Virus record (IMG/VR): IMGVR_UViG_3300027972_000033 | Coordinates: 1 to 35,992 of that record | Length of the DNA stretch: 35,992 nt | Strand: one strand, 5' to 3' | Origin: a virus | Part shown: piece after piece, positions 22,068 to 30,338 of the stretch | Position numbering within the stretch: the stretch's first letter is position 1 | Layout of the letters: every line of letters starts with the position of its first letter | Program-made: the position numbers and the translations under genes | The notes under the pieces: model-generated | What the model saw: the letters and a program-made list of their open reading frames with translations, nothing else | What the model was told of the DNA's origin: nothing | The model's database searches: none

Positions 22068-22448
22068 TTAAGACCCTCTGCTAATTCTCAGACGTTGCCG
22101 CGCAAGATACTTCTGCGCCATAGGTGAAAGCGTTACGCCGTAGTCACGTTCGCGCTTTTCTGTTTCGGCGGTTTCAATCATCTGCGCCGAGTTTTGGCTG
22201 GTCGTGGTTCGCACCGTTTCGTCGAGAATGAAAAGAGCCTGCTCGAAGATTGCGTAATCGTCACGGAACTTGTCAGTCCCCGATGGGTCACATACGTCAC
22301 GCCCGATGAAAAGCTCTATTTCGCGCTTGGCCTGTGCCAGTGCGCCGGTTCGCTCATCCGTGCCATAATTTGCCCAATCAAAAGACCGGACATGGTTGCT
22401 GACGGCGTAGTATGCGTTCGCGTCGGTTATCGTTTTTGTGTAGGCCAT
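22068..22448 (-). CDS. head-tail connector/adaptor with DnaT-like domain (126 aa)
   Basis: N-terminus TITDANAYYAVSNHVRSFDW is typical of the phage head-completion adaptors that databases often label DnaT-like ssDNA-binding domain. It continues with ALAQAKREIELFIGRD. Place between capsid and minor head genes fits a connector under the portal. All-helical. Confidence 0.75.
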   Translation of the reverse strand: MAYTKTITDANAYYAVSNHVRSFDWANYGTDERTGALAQAKREIELFIGRDVCDPSGTDKFRDDYAIFEQALFILDETVRTTTSQNSAQMIETAETEKRERDYGVTLSPMAQKYLARQRLRISRGS

Positions 22449-22451
22449 TTT

Positions 22452-22610
22452 TTAAGCCTTCCGTTTGCCCTTTGTGGCGGGCTTTACTTCTTCCAATGCG
22501 TTTACCTGCTCAACCACCGGAAAGACAGCCACGGACTCAGCCTGTGCCTTTTGTGCGGCTTCTTGCGCGTTCGTGTAAACCGTTCTCGTCTGTCCCTTGT
22601 AGTCTGCCAT
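22452..22610 (-). CDS. small protein (52 aa)
   Basis: Starts MADYKGQTRTVYTNAQEAAQ and ends in a basic Lys/Arg tail. A purine-rich AAGGGG precedes the ATG. Lies just downstream of a terminator-like hairpin. Function unknown. Confidence 0.5.
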   Translation of the reverse strand: MADYKGQTRTVYTNAQEAAQKAQAESVAVFPVVEQVNALEEVKPATKGKRKA

Positions 22611-22631
22611 AAAATCCCCTTCTGAATGTTG

Positions 22632-22660
22632 TAAAAAACGGGCGGTTGTCGTCCCGCCCT
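22632..22660 (-). terminator. terminator-like hairpin (copy 2 of a repeated hairpin)
   Basis: On the minus strand GGGCGG pairs with CCGCCC around an 8-base loop (GACGACAA), followed by GTTTTTT. This has the form of an intrinsic terminator or attenuator, right after the stop of the secreted-protein gene. Confidence 0.65.
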
Positions 22661-22667
22661 TGTTCGG

Positions 22668-23132
22668 TTACTGAATGGCGGTAATCAAACCGTCAACAAT
22701 GGTCAGCGTATTTGTCGTGCCTTCACCGTTCAGCACAGTGAGGTTTGACGTTACGCAGGTCACTCCACTCATAACGATTGACCCAGTGTTTGTCAGGACA
22801 AGCGATGTCCCTACGGTTGCTGTGGTCGCCGTTACCGCAGCCGGTGTAGTTGCTCCAATAACCACGGCATCAGCAGTCCCTCCATTGATGTCGGCCGTTG
22901 TCAGAACAGCAGACGGTACGGTTACGACCCCGTTTGTGGCGATGGTTGCCGCCGCCGCACCTACTGAACTCTGAATAGTTCCGGTTTTCAGTGTGGTCAC
23001 GTTTCCGGTGGTGATGGTTGCCGTGGTAATGGTCGCCGTTGCCGCCGTTCCTTCTGCGGTTACGGGTGTGTAGTTAGCCGCATAAACTCCGACTCCAGCG
23101 GCTACGATTGCGAGTGCGATGATTTTCTTCAT
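22668..23132 (-). CDS. secreted Thr/Ala-rich protein in the capsid region (154 aa)
   Basis: Start at 23132 with AGGAG seven bases upstream. Signal peptide MKKIIALAIVAAGVGVYA, then ANYTPVTAEG. The mature part is a Thr/Ala/Val-rich beta repeat (TATITTATITTGNVTT, TLKTGTIQSS) like shaft segments of phage fibres. It shares the NYTP mature start with the product of 12002-12844. A secreted protein gene between capsid and connector genes is unexpected. It is flanked by similar hairpins. Confidence 0.65.
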   Translation of the reverse strand: MKKIIALAIVAAGVGVYAANYTPVTAEGTAATATITTATITTGNVTTLKTGTIQSSVGAAAATIATNGVVTVPSAVLTTADINGGTADAVVIGATTPAAVTATTATVGTSLVLTNTGSIVMSGVTCVTSNLTVLNGEGTTNTLTIVDGLITAIQ

Positions 23133-23163
23133 AATGTTTCTCCTGTTTGGTTTGTCAAATATC

Positions 23164-23184
23164 GGGCGGTTTGGATTCCCGCCC
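23164..23184. other. intercistronic hairpin, copy 3
   Basis: GGGCGG and CCGCCC are separated by 9 bases, 7 bases after the capsid-gene stop and 32 before the next ATG. No T-run follows in the gene direction, so it is more likely an RNA-stability or processing hairpin than a terminator. Confidence 0.45.
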
Positions 23185-23191
23185 TTTGTCA

Positions 23192-24046
23192 TTAGGCAAT
23201 GACGGTTTCGTTCAGGTTAACGTCAATGCTGACTGCCGGACGGTAGGTCTTGATACCGCCGATGGACAGGATGCGCTGACCGTCTGCGATTCGACCTTCG
23301 AGCCGCAGTTTTTCGTCAGTGATGATGTCGTTAGCGAGCGCAATGGAAGTCCCCATAACGCCAGCCAAGCCGTGAGTAACGCTCGAACCAGTAACGAGGT
23401 TGTTCGAAATAAACACGTTCACGCCGAACATTTTGCCGCGATAGTTCGCGTTCATAACGTAGTCGTCAGACATAACGCTCGACGGGCCTTTGTTGCCAAA
23501 GTACATCGTGATTGCTTCTTCAATTTCAGGAGGAACAACCGCGTAGATGTCGCCGCGAGGGGCATTAGCTTTTTTGAGCTGACGAACGATTGCGCCAAAC
23601 AGTTGCGGAATGTTTGCCGCCGTGGTCGCTGTTACCTGCCAGGGGGTCGTGCCGGTTGCGTAGGAATCAAGTCCGGCGTTGGCGTATTCTGCCATAACCA
23701 GCGCATCCCAGTAATCACCCATCTGATAACCGGCATCAGTTACGACTTCGGTCATTTTTTCGATGGAAGTTTTGGCACGAGCAGCATCTTCACGTTTAAA
23801 CGCCACGTAACGGGCTTTGTCGATTTCCAGCTTCTGGCTTGAATCGGTAATGTCCTCATACGTGATGTTGTCATCAGTGTACTCTTTGTCGGTCAGAGTG
23901 CTAACGCCAACGATGTTCAGCGTGTCGCCCTTGCCCCATACTTCCTGCTTGAACTGCGAATTACAGATCATAGCACCAACGAGGTCTTTACGAAGACCAG
24001 CCAACGCAACTTGCGTCCACATTTCACCATAGATAGTTTCAGCCAT
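23192..24046 (-). CDS. major capsid protein (284 aa)
   Basis: HK97-fold capsid candidate of the P22-coat-like branch: VWGKGDTLNIVGVSTLTDKE, ITYEDITDSSQKLEIDKARY and FKREDAARAKTSIEKMTEV match the strand-helix pattern of that group. It directly follows the scaffold gene. Size and order (portal, scaffold, capsid) fit. Confidence 0.8.
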   Translation of the reverse strand: MAETIYGEMWTQVALAGLRKDLVGAMICNSQFKQEVWGKGDTLNIVGVSTLTDKEYTDDNITYEDITDSSQKLEIDKARYVAFKREDAARAKTSIEKMTEVVTDAGYQMGDYWDALVMAEYANAGLDSYATGTTPWQVTATTAANIPQLFGAIVRQLKKANAPRGDIYAVVPPEIEEAITMYFGNKGPSSVMSDDYVMNANYRGKMFGVNVFISNNLVTGSSVTHGLAGVMGTSIALANDIITDEKLRLEGRIADGQRILSIGGIKTYRPAVSIDVNLNETVIA

Positions 24047-24064
24047 GTTATTACTCTCTCTTTC

Positions 24065-24739
24065 TTATTTCTCCGCTTCTGCCGCCGCCATGAACTCCTT
24101 GACGTATGCCTTGGGGTCTTTGGCGATTTCAGATAGCGGTTTTGTTTTAAGCGCATCCAGTGTCGGGCGATTACCCGTCTGGTTCGTTTGCTGTCCTGCC
24201 TTTGTGCCTGCCCCACTCGGAACATTAGCCGCAAGCAATCCAGCGTATTTTGTTGAGACTGATTTCAGGCGTTCGTCCACCAGTACCGTGTTACCAAGGT
24301 CTTGGAGGTCTTTCAGCTCGTTTGAGATAATCAGGGAGCGCGTATCTTCTGGTACGGTGTCGAGAAATTTAAGCCGCTGTGCAATCTTGCTTAACTCGCT
24401 GTTGCGCTTTTCGGTCGTATAGGTCGCTTCCAAGTCGGTTTTATCCTTCTCGGCTTTGTCTAAACGCGCCTTCAAGCGTTCCATTTCAAGTTTCAGCTTG
24501 CCCGCTTCGCCTAGGTCTTTGCCTTCCAGCTCATCGAGCTTTGCTTGCAATTCCTCAACCTTCTGCTGTTGTTTCTTTTTGTCGCCCAGTATGCCGTTTG
24601 CTTTGCCTTCCGCTTCTGCCAGTTTAGCCTTCAGAGCCGCGATTTCACTTTCGTTACTGTCGCCGCCCAATAGTGCTTCGATGGTAGCATCGTCCAGCCC
24701 TGCTTCCTTCAACTTTGCTGTTTTTTCTGCCTTCGTCAT
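24065..24739 (-). CDS. capsid scaffolding protein (224 aa)
   Basis: Starts MTKAEKTAKLKEAGLDDATI. A long charged coiled coil (residues 30-120: KAKLAEAEGKANGILGDKKK and similar heptads) is followed by a C-terminal part TLDALKTKPLSEIAKDPKAY. This is the usual form of phage scaffold (gp20/minor structural) proteins between portal and capsid genes. Two copies of an ACGGCCTTAA-type repeat lie just upstream (24757-24800). Confidence 0.75.
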   Translation of the reverse strand: MTKAEKTAKLKEAGLDDATIEALLGGDSNESEIAALKAKLAEAEGKANGILGDKKKQQQKVEELQAKLDELEGKDLGEAGKLKLEMERLKARLDKAEKDKTDLEATYTTEKRNSELSKIAQRLKFLDTVPEDTRSLIISNELKDLQDLGNTVLVDERLKSVSTKYAGLLAANVPSGAGTKAGQQTNQTGNRPTLDALKTKPLSEIAKDPKAYVKEFMAAAEAEK

Positions 24740-24818
24740 GTCTCGTTTTCTCCTGTCACGTTAAGGCCGTAACCGCCTGTTAACCACGTTTAAGGCCGTG
24801 GGTTGCCTAATCGCCCGA

Positions 24819-26423
24819 TCATGGCTCGGGTGGAGCCTGTAAATCTGTTTCTTTGTCATCTTCATCGGTTTTCGCCGCTTCAAGATCCGGCATCCCGCCG
24901 AAAGTATTTGGCGAAAATTCGTCAATAGCGGCTTCGATCTCTTTGCGCTGTTCGTCGCTGACTTCCGACCCAAGCCGGTCGAGACGGTTGAATATCTTAC
25001 GCAACACCATGCGATACATCTCTGCCGGCATAGAGGCGTTTGCGGTCATAATCAGCGCATTAATCTCTGCGCCAAAGTCGCCAATATCAAACTGCCGGTT
25101 ATACGAAACTTCCCACGCCGGAATTGATGCGTCCCATGCGTTAACTATTGCGGCGACTTTCTGCTCAACCGATTCGAGGATTTCAGCCCGCGCTCTCATA
25201 ACCTGCGCCACATCCAAGAAGTCCCACGCTTTGCTTTCCGCACTAGCAACCTGCCGTGATTCCTGCTGGAGCATCAAACCAACGCTGTCGAACATATTGG
25301 ATTTGAGTTGCTGTATCTCCGTCCGAACGGCGCCAAGGTCTGAGGCTGTCGGCATTAAGTATGCAGGAGCGGGGTCGTCTTTCGTGATTAAAATTGGATA
25401 GTTCAGACCGATAATCATTTCTGCTGGTGTCAGTCCGGTCGCTGAATAAGAATCTGCCGCGTTCTGGATACACGAAACCGGAAGCACAAGCTGAGGATAG
25501 CACCGCTTGAAGAAGTTAGCACGGTTAACGCTTTCCAAATCCATGATGGTTCTGTTTACGCTTTCAATGTCGTCAAACGCGTGGCCTTTCGCGCAGATTG
25601 TGCCGCAAAGAACAAACGGAACACCGCTGTAGTTTATAGGGTACGTTTCGTCAGATTCGACTACAGATTTGCCCTTTTCGTTAACGTAGATTTTGACGAT
25701 GCGTACCATGCCAGCAGTCCATATTCGTCTAACCGTGTAGCAGGTTTCCGGCTTATCCGGTGTAGTGCTTTCGACAACCTTGCTCTCGGTGATAAGCCAT
25801 TGGATGCCTCCGATGCCGTCGAATTTCCAGTCAACCACTTCGAGCGGGGAATAAACCTGAATGTATGGCCGAACCTTTTTCTTCTGCTTTTCGGCAACGC
25901 TGATTTGCCCATCAATAACAGGCGCATCAACTCCAAGCCAGCACCATCCACACGCCGTCAGGTAATCGTTAGCCTGCCGCATTAGGTCATTAAGTGGCTT
26001 CCCATCCGCGCTTGCATCCTCAAGAATTTCGTCGGGGCAATTTGTTCGCTTCGGTGTGTCGCTGAAAACGTGCTGACTGATTTTGCCAACAATCTTCCCA
26101 GCGTATGGGAAGCAATGGCTTTGCTGTTTTCGCCCGTCAACCTTCCCGCCGTCTGCTCGTGTGCCGCCTTCCCAGTCGATCTTAGATTCGCCAGAGAAAC
26201 GAGAGAGCCGACGCTTGACGTACTCGCGCCCACCCTGAACGGCCAGCAGGTTTGTTTCCATCTGCTCACATCGTGCGTCATAAATGGAGTTCCTGCGCGT
26301 CAAATCAAGCGGCAAATCTGTCTTTGCCTTTGCCGATGAACCCGCGCTCTCATCCGTGCGGGGACGGTGCTTGGTCTGCCTGAATCTGCCTTCATTTGAA
26401 CCTTGACCGATATAGTCTGACAT
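24819..26423 (-). CDS. portal protein (534 aa)
   Basis: AAGGGGG precedes the ATG. Features of the portal fold are the helical N-terminal wing, YIQVYSPLEVVDWKFDG, IMDLESVNRANFF and the stem region (AEILESVEQKVAAIVNAWDA). An acidic C-terminus follows. Forms the dodecameric DNA gate at the capsid vertex. Located between terminase and scaffold, as usual. Confidence 0.8.
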   Translation of the reverse strand: MSDYIGQGSNEGRFRQTKHRPRTDESAGSSAKAKTDLPLDLTRRNSIYDARCEQMETNLLAVQGGREYVKRRLSRFSGESKIDWEGGTRADGGKVDGRKQQSHCFPYAGKIVGKISQHVFSDTPKRTNCPDEILEDASADGKPLNDLMRQANDYLTACGWCWLGVDAPVIDGQISVAEKQKKKVRPYIQVYSPLEVVDWKFDGIGGIQWLITESKVVESTTPDKPETCYTVRRIWTAGMVRIVKIYVNEKGKSVVESDETYPINYSGVPFVLCGTICAKGHAFDDIESVNRTIMDLESVNRANFFKRCYPQLVLPVSCIQNAADSYSATGLTPAEMIIGLNYPILITKDDPAPAYLMPTASDLGAVRTEIQQLKSNMFDSVGLMLQQESRQVASAESKAWDFLDVAQVMRARAEILESVEQKVAAIVNAWDASIPAWEVSYNRQFDIGDFGAEINALIMTANASMPAEMYRMVLRKIFNRLDRLGSEVSDEQRKEIEAAIDEFSPNTFGGMPDLEAAKTDEDDKETDLQAPPEP

Positions 26424-26461
26424 TATGCCCCCTTAAAAGATTTAAAACCTATACCACGTTG

Positions 26462-26502
26462 TTTAGATTCTGTCTAGTTAGCTTGTTTAGACTGTGTCTA
26501 AA
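26462..26502. promoter_or_regulatory. two palindromic operator-like sites
   Basis: TTTAGAC-TGT-GTCTAAA (26486-26502) is a perfect 7-base inverted repeat. Twenty-four bases earlier, TTTAGATTCTGTCTAG (26462-26477) is a related imperfect copy. They lie in the gap upstream of the portal gene. They look like binding sites for a dimeric regulator. Confidence 0.5.
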
Positions 26503-26686
26503 TAACTTCTTCCCGCCAAGCCGTAATGTCACCGGAGCAATTCACATCAAACGCGGCTTGGTCTGCGTCATGCCGGTCGTACCGCTTGCCCTTGCCTTTC
26601 GGCGACCATCCGCACCCGTTAAATTCAACCTCAGTTCCGTCATCAAACAGTCCGGCGACAACGTGCCTGCGTCTCGTTTTGCTCAT
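26498..26686 (-). CDS. small basic protein (62 aa)
   Basis: Start at 26686 from the ATGA overlap with the previous gene. Starts MSKTRRRHVVAGLFDDG. No family recognised. Its 3' end overlaps the operator-like palindrome. Confidence 0.5.
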   Translation of the reverse strand: MSKTRRRHVVAGLFDDGTEVEFNGCGWSPKGKGKRYDRHDADQAAFDVNCSGDITAWREEVI

Positions 26687-27003
26687 TTCTTCATGCCCTC
26701 CAACTCCTTGCAATCTCTAAACCCCAATTCAAAAAGCTTTAATATCTCTGCTTTGCGCCAGGCCTTTGCAAATTTAGGCGGTGCAAACGTATGAAGCGGA
26801 TTCTTATCCTCTGCCCACTTCCACCCATCAGCGTATGGGTCGCTGATTAGCTCGCGCTCCCTTGCGTCATATTCGCCGCTCCTGCCTTCGATGTACGTTA
26901 ATCCGCCCTTGTCCTCAGTTGGCACGGCTCGACGCTTGTATGCGCCTTTAAACAGCTTTGTGTATCCTGTCGGATTTGGCTGGTTTATCTGGTTGCTGTG
27001 CAT
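26683..27003 (-). CDS. small protein between terminase and portal (106 aa)
   Basis: Hydrophilic, with RSGEYDARERELISDPYADG and a C-terminal helix (KAWRKAEILKLFELGF). No family recognised. It might be a packaging accessory by position. Confidence 0.5.
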   Translation of the reverse strand: MHSNQINQPNPTGYTKLFKGAYKRRAVPTEDKGGLTYIEGRSGEYDARERELISDPYADGWKWAEDKNPLHTFAPPKFAKAWRKAEILKLFELGFRDCKELEGMKK

Positions 27004-27015
27004 TTTTGCCTTTCG

Positions 27016-28212
27016 TTATGCCATTTGGAGAAAGCCGGAATCACCTGAACGCTCGCGCCTCATAAGCTCCTCAAGGGCATAGCGGGTCGCGTCCACGTAA
27101 TCACAATGCGCGTCCTCAATGTTTGGAGTTATTGCGTCTGTTTTTTTGTCGATTATGTAGCTGTAAAGTGAAAGCTCGTCCTGAACTTCTTTTAAATCCG
27201 GCGCAACAATGATGTCGAATTGCCGCAAAAACGCCACTCCGTCGACAATACTTCCTGCGCCCTTCTTGCTCGGCTGGCATCGAAACCCGTTGCGGTTCAT
27301 ATAGCTGATAGTTTCAGGCCGTGAACAGTCTGCCGTAATAGGCCATTTCGTGGAGCCTTCAATCTGCCGGAATAGTTGCGGTGTGCGGTCAATCTCAATC
27401 CCAACGCCTCCGACCGCCTTGTCGATGTAAAGCCGCCGCCCATCAATCCAGCACCGGACAAGCGTTGTCGGGTCGTTTGCAAAACCCCAGTCTGCCCCAA
27501 AATAAAAGCGGGTGTTTGCTTTTGGCTCCGGTATCGGCTCAACCTTCCAGCGTCCGAAAAACACTTGCGCTTCACTGTGCCTTACCGGTTCACCAAGCCA
27601 AACGTGCCGGTATTTGTCATAATCATTCTGCTTGTCCCACTCCATCAACGTCCGCAACCTGTCAGGAAACCACGGGTTTTCATCAAAGTTAACCTTGCGG
27701 ATGATTGTGTTTGGCGGGGTAGAGCCTTGCAGAAATAGCTTGTCAACGGGGTCATTCTCCGTCTGCCGGTTCATCGTTATCCAAAGCTCCGAACCTTTGC
27801 CGCGAATGGTAGGAAGCAGGTCTGTGAGGCTTTTTTGACTGATTGCCTGCCCTTCTTCAATCCAGACAATATCAACGCCTTCAAATGATCGAATGTCGTT
27901 TAAGCCACGGAAGCGAAACTCTGAGCCGGTTGAAATGTGCGTGATACTGTTCAGCGTCGTTTCAAACTCGGATTGTGCGCCTAAAAGTTCAATCTGCTTC
28001 TCAATCGTGCGCTTGCTTGAATCGGCAATGGATAGCTGCACTTCGCGGGTGCAAAGGATGAATTGCTTTTGCTTCATTGCCCTGACTGATAGGCACATTG
28101 CCGCCGCCCAGCTTTTCGCGCTTCCTCTACCGCCGTGAATAACTTTGTAATCTGCCTGCTGATTTAGCAGAATGTCTGACCACTTCGGAAGGCTTACTTT
28201 TGCCAAGGACAT
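27016..28212 (-). CDS. terL: terminase large subunit (398 aa)
   Basis: PBSX/Terminase_3-type packaging motor. Walker A is GGRGSAKS (residues about 27-34). Walker B plus catalytic Glu is VDIVWIEEGQ. The C-terminal RNase H-like nuclease is shown by FYFGADWGFANDPT, ITADCSRPET and AHCDYVDATRYAL, each with an expected acidic residue. It pumps DNA into the prohead and cuts it. The small subunit lies directly upstream. Confidence 0.92.
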   Translation of the reverse strand: MSLAKVSLPKWSDILLNQQADYKVIHGGRGSAKSWAAAMCLSVRAMKQKQFILCTREVQLSIADSSKRTIEKQIELLGAQSEFETTLNSITHISTGSEFRFRGLNDIRSFEGVDIVWIEEGQAISQKSLTDLLPTIRGKGSELWITMNRQTENDPVDKLFLQGSTPPNTIIRKVNFDENPWFPDRLRTLMEWDKQNDYDKYRHVWLGEPVRHSEAQVFFGRWKVEPIPEPKANTRFYFGADWGFANDPTTLVRCWIDGRRLYIDKAVGGVGIEIDRTPQLFRQIEGSTKWPITADCSRPETISYMNRNGFRCQPSKKGAGSIVDGVAFLRQFDIIVAPDLKEVQDELSLYSYIIDKKTDAITPNIEDAHCDYVDATRYALEELMRRERSGDSGFLQMA

Positions 28213-28215
28213 AAT

Positions 28216-28602
28216 TTAGACCATTGTGATTTCGAGCTTGCTGATCTTTTCGCCGCCGCTGGTGTGGTCGACCTCTTGTCGGTCGCTGTAGCCGTGTTTG
28301 CTAAGTAAGAGCTTGGTAATGTTGGAGTTAAACACATTTGTCAGGCCGCCTGATGCTAGTTTTAGCTCCTGAACTTGCTCAACTTCTCTTGCGATGTCCC
28401 GAAATTCTGTTTTTTCTTCGTCTTTTATCCAGTCATAAACGCGCTGTTTCGCAATCTTGCAATGAAAAGCCAGCCCGACGATTGACGGCACGACCTCGCC
28501 TTTATTTTCGTAAACTGAAAGATATTCACGGGCTTTTTCTAAAAGCTCTTCAGTGTGTTTTGTAGGCCTGCCTGCGCCTGATTTGCCGTCGGTTTTGCTC
28601 AT
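28216..28602 (-). CDS. terS: terminase small subunit (128 aa)
   Basis: Start taken at ATG 28602 (MSKTDGKSGAGRPTK). A TTG start at 28638 would add 12 residues. Neither has a strong ribosome binding site. N-terminal helix-turn-helix region (VVPSIVGLAFHCKIAKQRVY), then a helix and the end HGYSDRQEVDHTSGGEKI, typical of small terminase proteins that bind the packaging site. Stop lies 3 bases before the large subunit start. Confidence 0.8.
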   Translation of the reverse strand: MSKTDGKSGAGRPTKHTEELLEKAREYLSVYENKGEVVPSIVGLAFHCKIAKQRVYDWIKDEEKTEFRDIAREVEQVQELKLASGGLTNVFNSNITKLLLSKHGYSDRQEVDHTSGGEKISKLEITMV

Positions 28603-28634
28603 ACCGAAATGCTTACAGAAAGCCTTTGATTGTG

Positions 28635-28769
28635 TCAACTGTATATTTGAACTAAATATAAATAAGGATACATTCTAAGAATTGTCTTGACTGGTGTTTT
28701 TCCGATGTGGCTTGATACCTCGTGAACCGTTCTCTTCAACGCCTCTTCAAGATTCGATGAGTTCAACAA
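28635..28769 (-). CDS. possible small protein with TTG start (44 aa)
   Basis: A protein-like frame (LEEALKRTVHEVSSHIGKTP) between RusA and the small terminase. It begins with tandem TTG codons inside the RusA end. There is no ATG near its front. It may instead be non-coding leader. The gap holds AT-rich sequence and a TTGACA (28633-28638) without a good -10 box. Confidence 0.25.
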   Translation of the reverse strand: MLNSSNLEEALKRTVHEVSSHIGKTPVKTILRMYPYLYLVQIYS

Positions 28770-29106
28770 TCACTTCAATCCGTGGGTTGCGCTTGTCCTG
28801 TTCGCCAAACTCCACGCCGTAAAAAAGCCAGTCCGCGTCATCCTGTCCGGTTGCGTCTGCAATGCCGTCTAAAACGCTTTTCGCTGAGCTGGCTGAGTTG
28901 TCGCGGTCATGGCGCCGATTATCCTTCCAGATGAAACGCAGGCGGTAAGAGTGAATCGGCGTTGCTGATGATACGCCCTGAGCCTGTGCAATCAGTCTGG
29001 CGGTCGTTCTGGCGGCTTTAACGAGCTTTGAGCGTTGCGCCCAATGTATTCTGGCATTTGGGGATAGCTTCGGAGATGGGAGTGGCAGGGTTATTGTTTT
29101 GGTCAT
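28747..29106 (-). CDS. rusA: RusA-type Holliday junction resolvase (119 aa)
   Basis: N-terminus LPLPSPKLSPNARIHW, then the metal-binding cluster HDRDNSASSAKSVLDGIADA and the acidic pair QDDADW, which match the conserved aspartates and lysine of RusA. It resolves four-way junctions before packaging. A frequent neighbour of terminase genes. Confidence 0.9.
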   Translation of the reverse strand: MTKTITLPLPSPKLSPNARIHWAQRSKLVKAARTTARLIAQAQGVSSATPIHSYRLRFIWKDNRRHDRDNSASSAKSVLDGIADATGQDDADWLFYGVEFGEQDKRNPRIEVIVELIES

Positions 29107-29123
29107 TGATATGCCTTATGTAG

Positions 29124-30329
29124 TTATTTTGTGCTTTTTCTGGCTTTCTTTATATCAAGCCATTTTCCATACGCTTCTGATTTAGGCTGTACTTGACCAA
29201 GCCCTTTGCACCAATAGTCATTTCTCAGAAGAACCTTGCACATTCTGCGCCATGAAGGAGCCCAGCACTTGCTTTCAAGCTCTTCCGGAGCCTCTTCTGG
29301 TATTGAAGTATACCCTCTGTCATGCCATCCTGAAATGAATTTTTTAAATCGCAATCTGTAATGCTCTCTAGTCTTTGCTGGCATTGTTTGAAGAAGAAAA
29401 TTGCAGTAGCTTTTCCAGCTATGTCCATCCGGTTTAAAAATCTTATTATATCCGGTCATGTTTCCGTTTTCTTTTATGTATAAAGCACCAGAGTTTGCCC
29501 CATTGACACGCGCAATAAGCTTATACCATGTGTCCGGCTCAAGAATATGATACAGCCAAAGACCCCTTCTCTGATCGTCTCCGTATGGCTGGCAAAGCCG
29601 TTGCTGGCTTATTTTTACACCAGCCATTTGCATTTTATCATAGATGCCGTTGTGTAGCTTTTCAGGAAACTTTCCGTGATAACGCCAGATGTCTTCTGTT
29701 TTCCAGTCATAGATTGGATAGGCGTTATACACGTTACCGATGATCTTTGTTGTCCAGATATAGTCCTTGAACTGACGATCTTTCTTTTCCCATGTAGCAA
29801 TTGCACAATAGCGATGGAGGCTTTCGTCTGCTCGTATTCCGATAAAGGCCGCACACTCTTTTCCTTCTGAATACCACTCTCCGAACAGAACCATAAACTC
29901 TTCAAACTCCATCTTAGGTATGAAAAATGGGAAGTCTTTTTCTGTTTTAGCGCAATCTGGCTTTTGTCTAACCCATATTTCTTTTTTATCTTCATCCCAG
30001 CAACACCAGCGAGGCTCAAAGTTAGTAACCGCATTACGAAGAAGAAGAGGAACGCAAGTCCAGAACAGCTCTATGTTGTCTTTGTAAAAATCCTTCATAG
30101 CTGTAATATGTTCGATCGTATCAGAATATTGAGCCTCAAGGTCAATAACTAGAACGCCTACCTTTCTATTCCTTTTGATTGCCTCATCCATAACCAAATG
30201 GAGCATTACGGAACTGTCCTTGCCTCCAGAAAAGCTGACATATATTTTTTCAAATGAGTCAAAGATTTTAGAAACTCTGTCTCTAGATGCATCCAAAACA
30301 TTCTGCTGTTTATATTTCTTTACCTGCAT
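29124..30329 (-). CDS. PAPS-reductase-like ATP pyrophosphatase, IbrA/DndC-like (401 aa)
   Basis: The nucleotide-binding SGGKDSS loop (SFSGGKDSSVMLHLV, residues about 34-48) marks the PP-loop ATPase family (PAPS reductase/DUF3440). Further features are IGIRADESLHRY and YPIYDWKTEDIWRY, shared with the sulfur-handling DndC/IbrA group. The next gene upstream is a ParB-like IbrB homologue, the known partner. The reaction in phages is unsettled. A sulfur- or nucleotide-modifying role or regulation is possible. Confidence 0.85.
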   Translation of the reverse strand: MQVKKYKQQNVLDASRDRVSKIFDSFEKIYVSFSGGKDSSVMLHLVMDEAIKRNRKVGVLVIDLEAQYSDTIEHITAMKDFYKDNIELFWTCVPLLLRNAVTNFEPRWCCWDEDKKEIWVRQKPDCAKTEKDFPFFIPKMEFEEFMVLFGEWYSEGKECAAFIGIRADESLHRYCAIATWEKKDRQFKDYIWTTKIIGNVYNAYPIYDWKTEDIWRYHGKFPEKLHNGIYDKMQMAGVKISQQRLCQPYGDDQRRGLWLYHILEPDTWYKLIARVNGANSGALYIKENGNMTGYNKIFKPDGHSWKSYCNFLLQTMPAKTREHYRLRFKKFISGWHDRGYTSIPEEAPEELESKCWAPSWRRMCKVLLRNDYWCKGLGQVQPKSEAYGKWLDIKKARKSTK

Positions 30330-30338
30330 TTTATACCC

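Noticed and set aside
23147-23842. + strand open frame (231 codons) opposite the capsid gene
   Set aside because: Low-complexity Val/Phe/Arg-rich shadow of the capsid coding strand, with no start signal.
28602-28638. TTGACA before the small terminase as a promoter
   Set aside because: No acceptable -10 box at 16-18 bases, and the TTG is also a possible start codon.
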